Shown here: piece after piece, positions 12,021-23,400 of the stretch
Position numbering within the stretch: the stretch's first letter is position 1
Layout of the letters: every line of letters begins with the position of its first letter
NCBI GenBank assembly: GCA_000277445.1
Contig: AJWJ01000134.1
Location: 1-47,702, forward strand
Reading direction: 5' to 3'
From: Polysphondylium violaceum
Taxonomy: Eukaryota > Evosea > Eumycetozoa > Dictyosteliales > Dictyosteliaceae
Length of the DNA stretch: 47,702 nucleotides
Made by a program: the position numbers and the translations under genes
Notes under the pieces: generated by a model
Told to the model about the DNA's origin: nothing
The model's database searches: none
What the model saw: the letters and a program-made list of their open reading frames with translations, nothing else

Positions 12021-14573
12021 TTAAAACAAAGAAATATGACACTTTTTACAATAGGGCAAAGAGTTTTTAACGCTACAAGCAGCAGCATCATGGAGTTTAA
12101 CTTTACAATATGAACATTTGAAATGGTCAACATGCCATTTTTTAGTTTCTAAAATTTGGTAAGGTGCATTACCAATTGGTTCTTCACAATTTTGACAAAT
12201 ATTTGCTTGGATCTCTGGTATACTCATATAATGCTCTTTACAAAATAATTTACCATAGTGTGCAAATGTGATCTAATATAAATATATATGATTAATAAAT
12301 TGAATTAAATAACTATATAGACTAATGAATTTATACATACAAGTAATGTTTTACTACATTGAGAACAGCTACTTTCTTTAAAATGTTTATCATGATCATC
12401 TTTACAATAAATTTTACCTTCTCTTTCAACAAATGGAATTTTATCCATACCCATCAAAGGTTTGTGACATGCACAACAATTAAAATGATCAAGATGCCAT
12501 GATTTTCCAGATAATTCAATGATATCATTACCTGTGATTGGTTCGTTACATCTATGACATTTTGGATAAGCTTTGCCCAAGGATGAAAAAATTCTATCAA
12601 ATTCACCAATAACATCTTTGGTTTCAACTCTCTTGAGATTTCTATATGGTGAAACATATCTTGGTGAAATTTTTGTTGGTGTACTAATTGGTGTAATATT
12701 ATTGTTGTTGTTGTGGTTGTCATTATTGTCATTATTGTTGTTATTCATACTTTCCCTAAGGTTTAATGATGTATTGAGATTGACAGATGTATTAAGATTA
12801 TTATTAATAGATGCATTTAAATTGATGGATGATGATAAATTTGCAATTTCTTCATCTAAATTAAAGTTTTGAGACTCTGATAATTTTGTAATACTCTCTA
12901 AAATTTCTTCAGTAGTTTGATCTTCAAATGATGGTTCTTGTTTTAAAACTGGGACTGGTGCTGGTTTAATAGGAGAAACAACTGAAACTGGTTTAATGGG
13001 TGAGGTTGGTTGTGATACTGGCTCAATTGGTTTAATGGGTGAGGTTGGTTGCGATACTGGTTCGATTGGCTCAATGGGTGTGGTTGGTTGAGATACTGAC
13101 TCTGTTGGTTTAATTGGGGATGTTGGTTGTGATACTGATTCTGTTGTTGGTTTAATTGGTTCTGGTTCTACTGGTTTAATTGTTGGTTCTGGATTTTTAA
13201 TTGGTGTTTTTGGTGATGGTGGTTTTATTTCTGGTTGTTTAATTGGTGAATGTTCCTTTTCTTGAGATTTCTTTATATCAACGGTTGCATCAATTTCTTC
13301 TTGTTCTTTTGTTACTGAAGATGAAGAAGAGGATGAAATGGAAGAAGCTTCTGATCTTGGAGTAAGAGTAGAAGGCGAAGTCATTGTACTACATGCCGAT
13401 ACACTTGGGGTGGCAACAGCACTGACAGGTGGGGTATTCATAAACAATGGATTAAAATGATTGAGTAAATCAAGTGCAAACTTTAATATGATTGGGTTTG
13501 CACTCAAAAAATCATCGGCTGAGTAGTCTTGGACAAACTTTATACCTTGCATTCCAAGAGTACTTAAAATGGCTTCAAAACTCTTTCTATTCCACTCGTC
13601 GTCTTGTTTACGGGTATCTGTAGCCTCCAAAACGACTCTAATATTTTGAGAGGAAGCTTTTCCAATAATATTTACTAAAAATGAAGCATTGGTAAGATAC
13701 TCCATCAGCTGATCGATGGTGAGTGTAGTAAGAGACTTTATCCACTCTTTGATACGGTGTTCATCGTGTTCGTTTGGTAGTGTAGTGGTGAGTGTACGAT
13801 TGTTTTCTTTGATTCTTTGGATCCACTTGGCTCTCTCTTCGGCTGTCTCTGCTTGTAAAGTGATTCCCTCGTAACCAATGTGAGAAAGGGTAAAACAAAA
13901 GCCACCAATACTTTCATCGATACTAATTTTCCAATTGGGGATCGATACCTTGGTCTTGAGCTTTGATTCTGGGCCTTCATAAACATACAAAACAAGATCC
14001 TTGAGTACGATCCAACGTTTTTTCCACTGAATAGTTTTTCTGAAACCACCGGTGCTCGAAAACTTTTTGAGCCAGCCGCTGTGATCTGATATACCTGCAA
14101 TTTGGATTGCGCCTGGTTTAAACACAACACTCTTTGATCTGCCCTTGACCATCACTCTTTCTGGCTCCTTTTTTACAGCACATGCCTCTTGGAGCACATG
14201 TACCCACTGATTCATCTCCTTTTCATTCTCTGCTGATAACCAATAATGAGTAGACTCGTCCAATTCATAGGAAATCTTGAAACAAAAATTCTTTCCACAA
14301 GGTCCATTACTAACGGCTGTTGCTATATTTCCACATCTAGCCAATGGGACAAAATAAAACAATTGATAATTACTTGAATTCTCATCTGATTTCTAATTGT
14401 GTATACAGATGTGTGTGGTGTAAGTTGATTTTCAATTAAATACCGCAAAATTCTATTGTTGTCATACATACCAATTTTGTTTCAAATACGTAGAGTATTC
14501 TATTTTTTAGGGAACAATAACGTTTCTTCCAACTTTTACCATCAGTCGATAATACATTTAATTGCGCTTCCAT
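12021..14573 (-). CDS. PH-PH-(CH-like)-LIM domain protein
   Basis: Three exons: 14573..14472, 14392..12341 and 12272..12021, giving 801 residues. PH domain 1 (about 1-102) is split by intron 1 and PH domain 2 is at about 138-236; both end in the expected Trp helix (NQWVHVLQEA, AKWIQRIKEN). Residues about 248-345 resemble a calponin-homology fold ending in ILKFALDLLNHF, tentatively. A Pro-rich region follows with repeated PTSPIKPIEPVSQ units. The C-terminus holds LIM fingers: a complete LIM from about 646, a half-LIM (C710-x2-C713-x15-C729-x2-H732) spanning intron 2, and a complete LIM from about 744. PH domains bind phosphoinositides and LIM domains bind partners, so a membrane-cytoskeleton adaptor is likely; that role is inferred. 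Confidence 0.85.
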
Positions 14574-14948
14574 TTTAAAAATAAAATAAAAACTATTTCT
14601 AGCGAGCTTGTACAAAAAAAAAAAAGAAATCAAAATTTGCTATCGTTGTAAAACTAGACTGTTGGTTTTTCTTTTTTTTTTCTTTTTTTTTTTTGAAAAA
14701 AACTTGGCAAATCACAAATCAAAAAGAAAAAAAAAAAAGATATATTTTAAAAAAATGAAAAAAATATTCCCAAATTGAATTTTATCATAAATAATTTGTA
14801 GCTATGCGTGTCATGTATGCACCAGTGAATAAGATATAAATTATAATTTAATGCAAATAAATAAAACAACAAAGCACACTCTCTTTATATAAAATCTTAA
14901 CAGTTAAGTGTTATTTGTATACAAATCAATGTCGGGTGAGAAATCAGG

Positions 14949-14986
14949 TTGGGGAATTTTCCCCCACATGTGGGCAGATACCCCAA
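14949..14986. promoter_or_regulatory. G-box-like palindrome cluster
   Basis: The outer pair ttgggg (14949..14954) and ccccaa (14981..14986) are inverted repeats. Inside are ggggaattttcccc, a near-palindrome, and cccacatgtggg (14963..14974), a perfect 12-bp palindrome with an E-box-like core. G/C-rich boxes are known regulatory sites in dictyostelids (for example those bound by GBF). Function here is inferred. Confidence 0.5.
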
Positions 14987-15353
14987 TCTTTTTTAAATTC
15001 AAAATAAATCAAAAAAATTTCCAATTTTCTAGAAATAAATTTAGACTGAGTGTATTTGATAAATTTCAAATGATATGAGTTTCTTCATGTTTGATCATTT
15101 CTCGCTTTTGCCCATACACACATCATCATTTTGTGTGTAGATGACATTATTTTCATAATGAAAATAAAAATAAAATAAAAATTAAAAAAATTAAAAATGT
15201 GTTTATCGATCTTTTTTGGCCGCCCCTACACTGAGAATTTATATATCACCACCCTTCAATTCATACTGTCTATCTCTTGTACATTTTGTTGAAGGTGCTT
15301 CATCTATCTTTGTTGTTGTTGTGTTATTACTGTTGTGTTGGTTGTGTGTGAAC

Positions 15354-15365
15354 ATGGGATTATAA
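15354..15365 (+). promoter_or_regulatory. Three-codon upstream ORF
   Basis: ATG GGA TTA TAA sits immediately before the main ATG at 15369, separated by three bases. If it lies in the mRNA leader, initiation there would require reinitiation or leaky scanning for the main protein. Confidence 0.4.
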
Positions 15366-15368
15366 GAT

Positions 15369-16061
15369 ATGTTCAATAACATTCATTCAATTGTCGGAAA
15401 TACAGTGGAAGTAAACTATCTCACTTGCATACCTGCTCTTCCCCAATTCAATAAGCGTGAAGCTAGAAAACATAAAGTCGTCGAAATTAAAAACTATAGT
15501 GCATTTGATAAATTACAAAAGAAATATTCGAGTCAAAAGAAAGAAAACAGTGGTGTTGACGTCAACGATGCAACCATTGTTCATGGTAATGAAATCAATT
15601 TAAATCAATTTTTTCACTTAATTCAACATCAGCAACATAATAGTTCAAGCGATGTGATTATCCAAAACCATCAAGAAACAGATCACGAAACTACTACCGA
15701 TGATGAGGAAAATGACAGTGAAACAGATGATGAATCGGTAGAACAAGATAACGATAATGCTAGCGAATCCGATGAATCTGATCAAGAACCCGAATTATCA
15801 AATTTGCAAATATCTCAAAATAATAATAATAATAATAATAATAACAATACATCTTTTTATAGCCGTATAGTTAGTTTAGTAAATATGAATAATAATAGTA
15901 TGAATAATAATCATCATAATAAAAACAACGCTAGTAATAATAACAACAAGAATGATGATGATGATGATGATGATAATGGTTTAATAGAAGAGTATTGCAA
16001 ATATCAAGAAAGTGGAAGTGGTAATGTCGGCTTATTACCTCCAAATAACAAAAAAAAGTAA
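15369..16061 (+). CDS. Acidic Asn-rich protein of unknown function
   Basis: A single exon encodes 230 residues. The first 60 residues look globular and end in a basic helix-like stretch (FNKREARKHKVVEIKNY, FDKLQKKYSSQKKE). The middle is very acidic (Asp/Glu/Ser), followed by Asn runs, a short SFYSRIVSLVNM patch, an Asp run and a basic NNKKK end. I recognise no domain, signal peptide or membrane segment. Acidic and basic blocks with low complexity could suit a nuclear or chromatin-associated protein, but that is a guess. The start codon is the first ATG in frame; a three-codon upstream ORF precedes it. It faces the CK1 gene tail to tail. Confidence 0.65.
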   Translation: MFNNIHSIVGNTVEVNYLTCIPALPQFNKREARKHKVVEIKNYSAFDKLQKKYSSQKKENSGVDVNDATIVHGNEINLNQFFHLIQHQQHNSSSDVIIQNHQETDHETTTDDEENDSETDDESVEQDNDNASESDESDQEPELSNLQISQNNNNNNNNNNTSFYSRIVSLVNMNNNSMNNNHHNKNNASNNNNKNDDDDDDDNGLIEEYCKYQESGSGNVGLLPPNNKKK

Positions 16062-16637
16062 TCAATACTTTTAATAATAGTATGTAAATAGAATAAACTT
16101 GATTGTACATTTTTCCAATAATATATGTTTTCTGTATTATTTCCATATTTAAATACCATTCTATTTCAAAGTAGAGTTTTAGTAGATTAAATCATTTTTA
16201 AATTTTCTTATTTTATTTATTAGTTTTCCAAAGGGGAGAGGGTGAGAGAGAAAGAAAGAAAATCAATTGATTGGGTTGTATCTATTCTTTTTTTTTTTTT
16301 TTTTTTTTTTATTATGTTTGTTTGTTTGAGATAAATAGGTATTAGTGTTTTGAGAGATAAGTTAACAAAACAAAAGAAAAAAGGGTAACAGAGTAACAAA
16401 GAGTTATGGACAAAGAAAAAGAAATGAGGCCAAAATATAAATACACTATTACAAATATAGATTGTTGTTGATGTTGTTGGTGAGATGTTGGTTTTGATAT
16501 AATGTCTATTTGCGGGAGGTGTCAAAATATTATATAGTAGGAAAATAAAAGTAGTAGTAGCTGAAAGTTTGATTGATTGATTGGTTGATTGGTTGGTTGA
16601 TTGTTGATTGACACAACACATTCGTATATACACACAC
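16062..16637. other. Convergent spacer between acidic protein and CK1 genes
   Basis: The spacer holds two 3' UTR regions. It contains a long poly-T run at about 16288-16311, purine-rich GAGAAAGAAAG stretches, and a TGAT/TGGT repeat at 16570..16610. The minus-strand frame over this region is low-complexity and not gene-like. No gene is seen. Confidence 0.45.
16570..16610. repeat. Degenerate TGAT/TGGT tetranucleotide repeat
   Basis: Alternating gatt, ggtt and gttg units run for about 40 bases just downstream of the CK1 stop codon. Confidence 0.7.
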
Positions 16638-18142
16638 TTAGTTATTACTATTAAATGGAACAGTAACTTTATAATCTCTCTTTACAAATTGAGTTTGAGC
16701 TGAACGAGTTGTAGTTGTAGTGGTTTGATTTTGAGGAGATTGATCAGTTTCTGGATTTTTATATGGTTGACTAGATAAAGAATTTGGAGCCAATGAATCA
16801 CCTGCATTTGTTACATTTGATATGTTTTCTTTTGAATTTGTATTGTTGGTAATAGCATTGTTGTTATTTGTGTTATTGTTATTGTTGTTGTTGTTATTAT
16901 TGTTGTTATTGTTGTTTGATTCACTATTGTTTAAAGGTAAATGATTAAGGGGTGGCTTTTCTCTTAACTATATATAAAAAAGTTAATATAAAAATACATA
17001 TACATTCAAATACTAAAAACCATATTACCTTTCTAATAATAACCCAATCAAACATATAATCGTATTTAAAACCTTCTCTGACAAACATTTCACGAAGTAA
17101 TTTTCTAAGATAAAGGAAATCTGGTTTATCCTCAAACTTGAGGAATCTAGTATAATTTAAAAATGTAGAAAATTCATCTAATGATATGGTTATGATGAAT
17201 GAGTATTTGTATGTACTACACTAGATTATTATAATTGTTGCTGTTGTTATACATACCTGGAAAACCATAACATAAAGTATCAATTTTAGTTTGAGCTTTT
17301 CTATCACAAATCTTTTCATATTTATCTCTTTTTGTGTAGGCTTTTAATCCTTGCCATGGTAAACTACCTCTATTGAAATACATGAGAACATAACCAAGTG
17401 ATTCCAAATCATCTCTTCTACTTTGTTCAATACCTTGATGAGTATTCAAACTTGCATATCTAGCGGTACCAGTTAAATTTTTGTGTTCTCTATAGGGAAT
17501 GTGTTGATGTGTCTTTGGATCTCTATAACGTTTGGCTAAACCAAAATCGATTAAATTTACTACATGTCCTCTTTTTCCTAATCCCATTAAAAAGTTATCT
17601 GGTTTAATATCTCTATGAATGAAATTATTTGCATGAATAAACTCTATTCTTCTAAGCATTTGATCACCAAGCATCAATACAGTTTTTAAACTAAACTTTC
17701 TACCACAATAATTGAAAAGATCTTCTAAACTTGGTCCTAAAAGATCCATAACCATAATATTATAATCACCGTCGAAACCAAACCATTTTACTGATGGTAT
17801 ACCAACTATTTTAAAATTATTATTGGTTTATTAGTATTATATAGATATACCTTTATGAAGAGAGATAGATAGTGTTGAGGGTGTGATTAATAAACCACCA
17901 ACTAAAACAACTATATCCACTCCTACTATTATTGTTATTGTTATTGATACTTTACTTCCACCTTGAAATATTTTATATAACTTTGATTCAAACAATAGTT
18001 GGGGGTGAACAGCTTTAGCTGATTCTAATTTAATAGCTACTTCTTCATTTGTTGTTATATTTGTTCCTAAATAAATTTCACCAAAAGAGCCGCCTCCAAT
18101 CTTTCTATTGATTCTATATTTCCCTCCGACTTTTAAATCCAT
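16638..18142 (-). CDS. Casein kinase I
   Basis: Four exons: 18142..17956, 17805..17257, 17177..17029 and 16967..16638, giving 404 residues. The kinase domain shows all key motifs: [17 protein letters not shown] (catalytic Lys), [25 protein letters not shown], and the CK1 signature [14 protein letters not shown] with the Glu-Gln-Ser-Arg-Arg-Asp-Asp run. These match CK1 delta/epsilon. CK1 phosphorylates acidic or primed Ser/Thr sites and works in Wnt-like, cell cycle, DNA repair and membrane traffic pathways. After the kinase domain the tail is Asn- and Thr-rich with little conservation. The first exon ends inside an Ile codon that the second completes ([13 protein letters not shown]), which supports the splice. 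Confidence 0.95.
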
Positions 18143-18993
18143 ATTTACACGACACTACTCTATGTTTATAATACTAGTAAGGGTGATGTGGTATGGTGTA
18201 TATACTGTGTATGTGTTGTGTGTATATAAATATATTTATATGATGATGTTTATGATAAATGTGTGAGTGTTGGTATTATTAATGAGATGAAATGAAAAAA
18301 AAAAAAAAGAAAAAAATTATAAAAAAAAAAACAAAAAAAAAAAGAAAAAAAAAAGAAGGGATATGGTGAATGTATTTATAACTTCTGATGAATGATGATG
18401 GTGATAATGATGATAATGGGATTGGGGATCGTATTAGTTAAGTTGTATAAACATTAAATTTGAATTCTCATAGTAAAAATGGTATTGGTAATAGCTATAT
18501 ATAGAGACAGAGACAAGATATCTTTTATTACTTTTTAATTCTATAAACCCATATAGTGATAATAAAATACGTATGTATGTATTTGTGATAATTTAACTGT
18601 TTATCACCAATAAGTGTAGAAAAAAAAAAAAAAAAGAATATCTTTTGCGTGCGTGTGGGTTTTATTTTTTTTTTTATTTATCTCTTTTTTTTTGGTTTTA
18701 GAGTTTATTTTCTTACCTTGATCACTGTTTCGACGATAGAGAGAAATAAATATTTATTATATTTAGTATTATTCAACAACATCAAATTTGATCAGAAAAA
18801 AAATAAAATTTTAAAAAAAAGTAAATTAAAAAAAATACCGTTTTTGCAATTGTTGCATAAACTTTTTCAAAAAAATGATTTCATTTGAAAATGCATTTCT
18901 CGATGATCGGAATCTTGATGGGATGAGTATTGCAAGATTGTGGAAAGAAGTGGTTTAATGTAGGTTTATTAGCTTTACTTTTTATTTCCTTAC
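18143..18993. promoter_or_regulatory. CK1 promoter region and 3' flank of the 7TM gene
   Basis: About 850 bases of A/T-rich DNA with long A runs at 18295-18355 and 18618-18635. A 79-codon plus-strand frame (18649..18888) is Phe/Leu/Lys low complexity and not credible. No gene is seen. Confidence 0.45.
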
Positions 18994-20018
18994 CTAAGCT
19001 TGTCTAATTTCTTTCATGGATACATCATGACTTTTTTCACTTTCATTCGACATTTGTGCACCATAGGATGAAGGTTTAAAGAATTGTTTAATCTTTGAGA
19101 AATTGATAGGATTGAAAAATAAAAATACCTGGAGTGAAAAAATTGCACCAAAGAATAAATAGATCCATTTCAAAAGAGTTAGTTGAAACATTGATACAGC
19201 CATCTCATATAATATAATGACACAACCTAGAGTAAAAGAGAATAAAAATGCTTCAATAAAGAACCATTTCTGAAATAAAATGTTGTTAATAATTTAATCA
19301 AATCATAAGGCTTAAAAATCTATATTTACACTTCCAGATCTAAGATGAGATGGTAATTTGTTCATAGTATAAATTAAAAATGTCCATAGTAAAATAATTA
19401 TAATACCGATGGAGCCAATCAAAAAATATGATTCAAGACTCTGGTAAAAAGAATGACGATCAGAATTTATCTTATAACTATAGAATGTTAAGCATGAAAA
19501 TACAAAGTTTGGTATTAAAAACACTAAAAAGAATAATACTTTAGAGGTTCTCGAATATTTTTTCTTTTGTTTTTCTATAAACAACTGTTCTATAATTTGA
19601 ACCCTATTTTCAAAACATTATTAATTGACAATCCTTGGTAATAAAAAAACAAATATATTTACCAATTAATAAATAATAGTAAAATACAAATTAATAAAAA
19701 TAAAACGCCAACAGTTAATGTAATTCTTTGAAATTTTTCCAAAATATGAATTTTCCCTTTTTTTGATCCAATGATTGAATATAAAGGGAGTAGATGGAAT
19801 AAGAGAAACAGAGATAAAAAAATATGAACGCAGTTTTTTAAAGTTGATCCAATATTTGTTGGTTTCAAAATGACATAGATATAAATGATTTTTAAAATTA
19901 AAAACAAAAATATCACTGATCCAACCCCGGCCATATACATTATTCTTTTTCTATCCCATTCATCATAGACTTGATCAAAAGTTAGATATTGATCATCAAT
20001 ACTAGACGACGATGACAT
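18994..20018 (-). CDS. Seven-helix membrane protein
   Basis: Three exons: 20018..19663, 19603..19330 and 19269..18994, giving 301 residues with no signal peptide. I count seven hydrophobic segments: residues about 30-50 (SVIFLFLILKIIYIYVI), 63-88, 98-118, then SKVLFFLVFLIPNFVFS, FLIGSIGIIIILLWTFLIY, FIEAFLFSFTLGCVIILY and KWIYLFFGAIFSLQVFLFF. A short cytosolic tail rich in Ser/Glu/Lys follows. Length and seven evenly spaced helices resemble the THH1/TOM1/TOM3 (GPR137-like) family, but I see no decisive motif. It could be a divergent receptor. The stop codon lies inside a TTAG-GTAAGG context, so a further exon is formally possible, though I see none. Confidence 0.75.
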
Positions 20019-20432
20019 CCTTTTCTTTTGTATTAATATTATGAGTGATAATTAACAACGACTAATATATTTATTAAATTGAAATTAGAAAGACTAAATG
20101 TTTGATAATAGCGAATCTCTCAATCCCATTTCTTTCTCTCATGACGAAGTGATTCAAAAAATAAATAAATAATAATAATAATAATAAAATAATCACACAG
20201 AATAAAAAAAATATTTGTAGAGAGTTTCAATCCACCCCATATTATAAATTACCACTCACACGATTACCCGTTTTTTGACAATTTTGATCAAAATTGCTAT
20301 AAATGATGTTAATTCCAACATATGTATCCAAAATATTATTTGAATACAAAGAGTGAATTTACTACTCTGGTGTGTGAATGTTTATATGTATATATTAATA
20401 ATAATAATAATTTATTTATTTTATTTATTTTT
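20019..20432. other. Spacer between the 7TM gene start and the Sec7 GEF gene end
   Basis: It contains the 7TM gene's 5' flank and the 3' flank of the Arf-GEF gene. ATA/AAT microsatellite-like stretches lie at about 20164-20190 and 20395-20425. No gene is seen. Confidence 0.4.
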
Positions 20433-23400
20433 TTATAAAAGAAGTTTATGTTGACCAACTCTAATTAAAATATCTCTTAAAGTTAATCTAATATCTCTAT
20501 TATCATTTAATAATAATTGAACTAATAATTCATAAAATATACCCATATTTCTAATGAATTTGGCATCATTAAATGATAAAATACCTTGAAGGATTTGTAA
20601 AATGGTCGAGGGTTGAACAAGATCATAGCCACTGGTGAATGAAGATGTTGATGATGATAATGAGGCACCAGACGATGAATTCGAGATAAATAATTGGAAT
20701 AATTCTTTACAAAGATTAATTAGTCTAAACTCTGATTGAGTGGTTCTATTTTCGACGTCTACTTCTTGTTCAGAGTAGAGGATAAACAATAGATTGAGGT
20801 AGCCAGTGATTGATGTCTTTTTAATAATTTCAAAAGTAGATACAATCTTGTTTAAACTAATGGAAAGTCTTGGATCTTGAAGAGTGTGTTGACAAAATGT
20901 AAATGTAGTTTCCAAACAATCACCCAAACACAACAATTGTGATGTATTTAAATATTCGTAATGAGAAATTGCAATATCATTAATAGCTTGGACCATTTGT
21001 AATTGCACAGAACATTTTGATTGAATATTACTTAGTACTCTAGCATATGGTTGAAGATTAATATTAAGTTGTTGTTGTGGTTGTTGTTGTTGTTGTTGTT
21101 GTGGATTAGTTTGTGGAGTTTGTTGAATTGGTGTATGATTAAATGATTTTCTAATTGGAACATTATTATTGTTGCCATTATTATTAAATGATTCAGATTG
21201 AGATCTATGATGGTGATGATTGTGATTGTGATGATGATTGTTATTTGTATTTTCACCATTAAATGTAATATCATCTGAAGATTTTTCATCTGAATTTCCA
21301 CCTTCATTTGAATTTGAAACTTTTCTACCAGATGGTGGAGTTAAAGTTAATGGTGGAGTGCCTGGCAATGATGTAGCTGCTCTACTTAATTCACCAACAT
21401 TTAGATTACTATCAATTGATTTTGAATTTACCAATGTTAATTTAGACAAGGGTGGGGAGCTATCTTGAGGGGTCATAATTGGTGTAATTGGTGCTGATTT
21501 TGATTGATTACTAACGTTGTTCTTTATAGATAAATGCTTATTGTTTAAAAGTTTTTCTTCATCATTATTATTGTTATTGTTATTGTTATTATTACTATGA
21601 CTATTAGCTGATACTTCAGAAACATTTATATTTATATGTTGTGTTTGTACATTATGATTGTTGTTGATTATATTTAAATCCTCAACTTCAATACTATTTA
21701 GTAGATCATTGACTTCATAGGGGGTGTTGGTTTGGAAGATTTTGTAGAGTTGACTGACTATATTTGACCACTGGAGTTGAGTAAACTTGTTGCCGTTGGT
21801 GGTGACCAATTGAATTAAAAAGGTACCGGCTGTTTTGGCCAACAATTCATTCTCTTGCAATATACAACTGACCAAGAGATCCAACATATCGTCCAAGAGG
21901 AAACAAATGATATCGATAAAGTTGATAAACATTTCAGTGAGCGATTGGAATGCATGACTACCAGTTTGTTTGAGCCATTTGGTGTCCTCGAGAATGGTCT
22001 CTGTTTGGCCTTTAGAGTAGCCAACGTTGTCAAAGATGGGCAACAATACGCCCCTGAATATCAATTCCCAGAGCTTGGAGCTAAATGTAGAGCCAAACAG
22101 GGCCAACACTCTAAAGAGTGTGTCGACCGAATAGGATCGCAACTCAGAGTCGGGGTGAGAGATGACTCTGGCTAAGCCAGTAAGCAATGGGAACCAGAGT
22201 GAAATGTGTTGTTCAGAGTCGGTAAAGAGCGGGGTGTTTGATGGAGCACCCTCTTCACGCAACAATGTGCAAACACGGCCATTGGCCAATTGAACGCCGC
22301 AGTAGCTGAGAATGTCGATGGCCTTGGTACTGAGATCCTTGTAACGCGAGTTGGCATAGCTCGACAAACAATTGACATAGTCTATGAAAAAGGTTTCAGT
22401 GATATAAGAGAAATCACGAATCAATTCATCGACAAAATCAAAGGCTTGCGAGGCGATTTGGTGGTCGGCCGACGAGGACGACAGCGTGAATATGGTGAAA
22501 ATGGGACGCCAGCCCGACTTGATCATAGAGTTTCTGCCGTTGGTCAATTGGAAAATACACTTGAGGATCAACTCTCTCACGTCGGGATGAGTGTTGTGCG
22601 AAAAGATCATTTCCAGTGGTCTGAGGAAATCCTTTTGCGAGGCGTCTTTGTTTTCCTCTTCGAGATCCAAAAACTTTTGAGCCAATTGTTTGAGTGAGTC
22701 AATGACCATAGAGACAATGTAGACATTGTCTGCTTGGGTGGTGCCAATCTTTGTGAAATGGTCGGCAATAATATTCCATATGTTCTTTATTCTGTGCGAG
22801 TTGTATACGGCAACCTCGACCAGTTTTTGCAGACTAAAGGTGGATGGAGTCTGCAACTTGATCTCGTCCATAGACACGGTGGTCAAACATTCGACAAAGT
22901 ATACGATGGCTTCGTTGGACAATGTGTTGCTGTTGACAAACAAGTGGTTGGCAGTTTCCAACTCTTTGGAAATTTGCTCGACATTGATGCCTTCGATCGA
23001 GGGTGTGGAGCCGTATCTTTGGAGCGATTTGACAGAGAAAAAGTCTGATGTACTGATGGTTCTCTTGGCGGGTTGATGGCCATTGGCGCTGAGGCCACCT
23101 GAATTGGCACCTGAATTGGCGCTACTGCCGTTTCCACTACCTCCGCCAATACCGCCGCCACTGCCGCTCAAATGGTTCATAATCTCTTGAGGGTTGGGGT
23201 TGTTGACGCCGAGGAACAGGATTCTCAATCTCTCCAACAAAGAGATGGCTCTCAACACTTGAAGCCACGATTTCTCCAAATAGTTGCCGTCGATTCTTGC
23301 AATGAGGATTAGTTTTTGTAAACTGTCCATATTCTTTTGCTTGAGCTCCTTGATCTTTTCGCTGATGGTAAAATTAGAGAGCGAGGAAATAAATGCCTCT

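Larger units (their letters stand above)
14574..15368. promoter_or_regulatory. Divergent promoter between PH-LIM gene and acidic protein gene
   Basis: This is a 795-base divergent spacer. Poly-A/T stretches surround a compact G/C-rich cluster at 14949..14986 and a second patch, ggccgcccctac, near 15219. A minimal upstream ORF (ATG GGA TTA TAA, 15354..15365) ends three bases before the rightward start codon. I see no other gene. Confidence 0.45.

Noticed and set aside
18649-18888. 79-codon Phe/Lys-rich plus-strand ORF
   Set aside because: It is produced by poly-T and poly-A runs in the CK1 promoter region.
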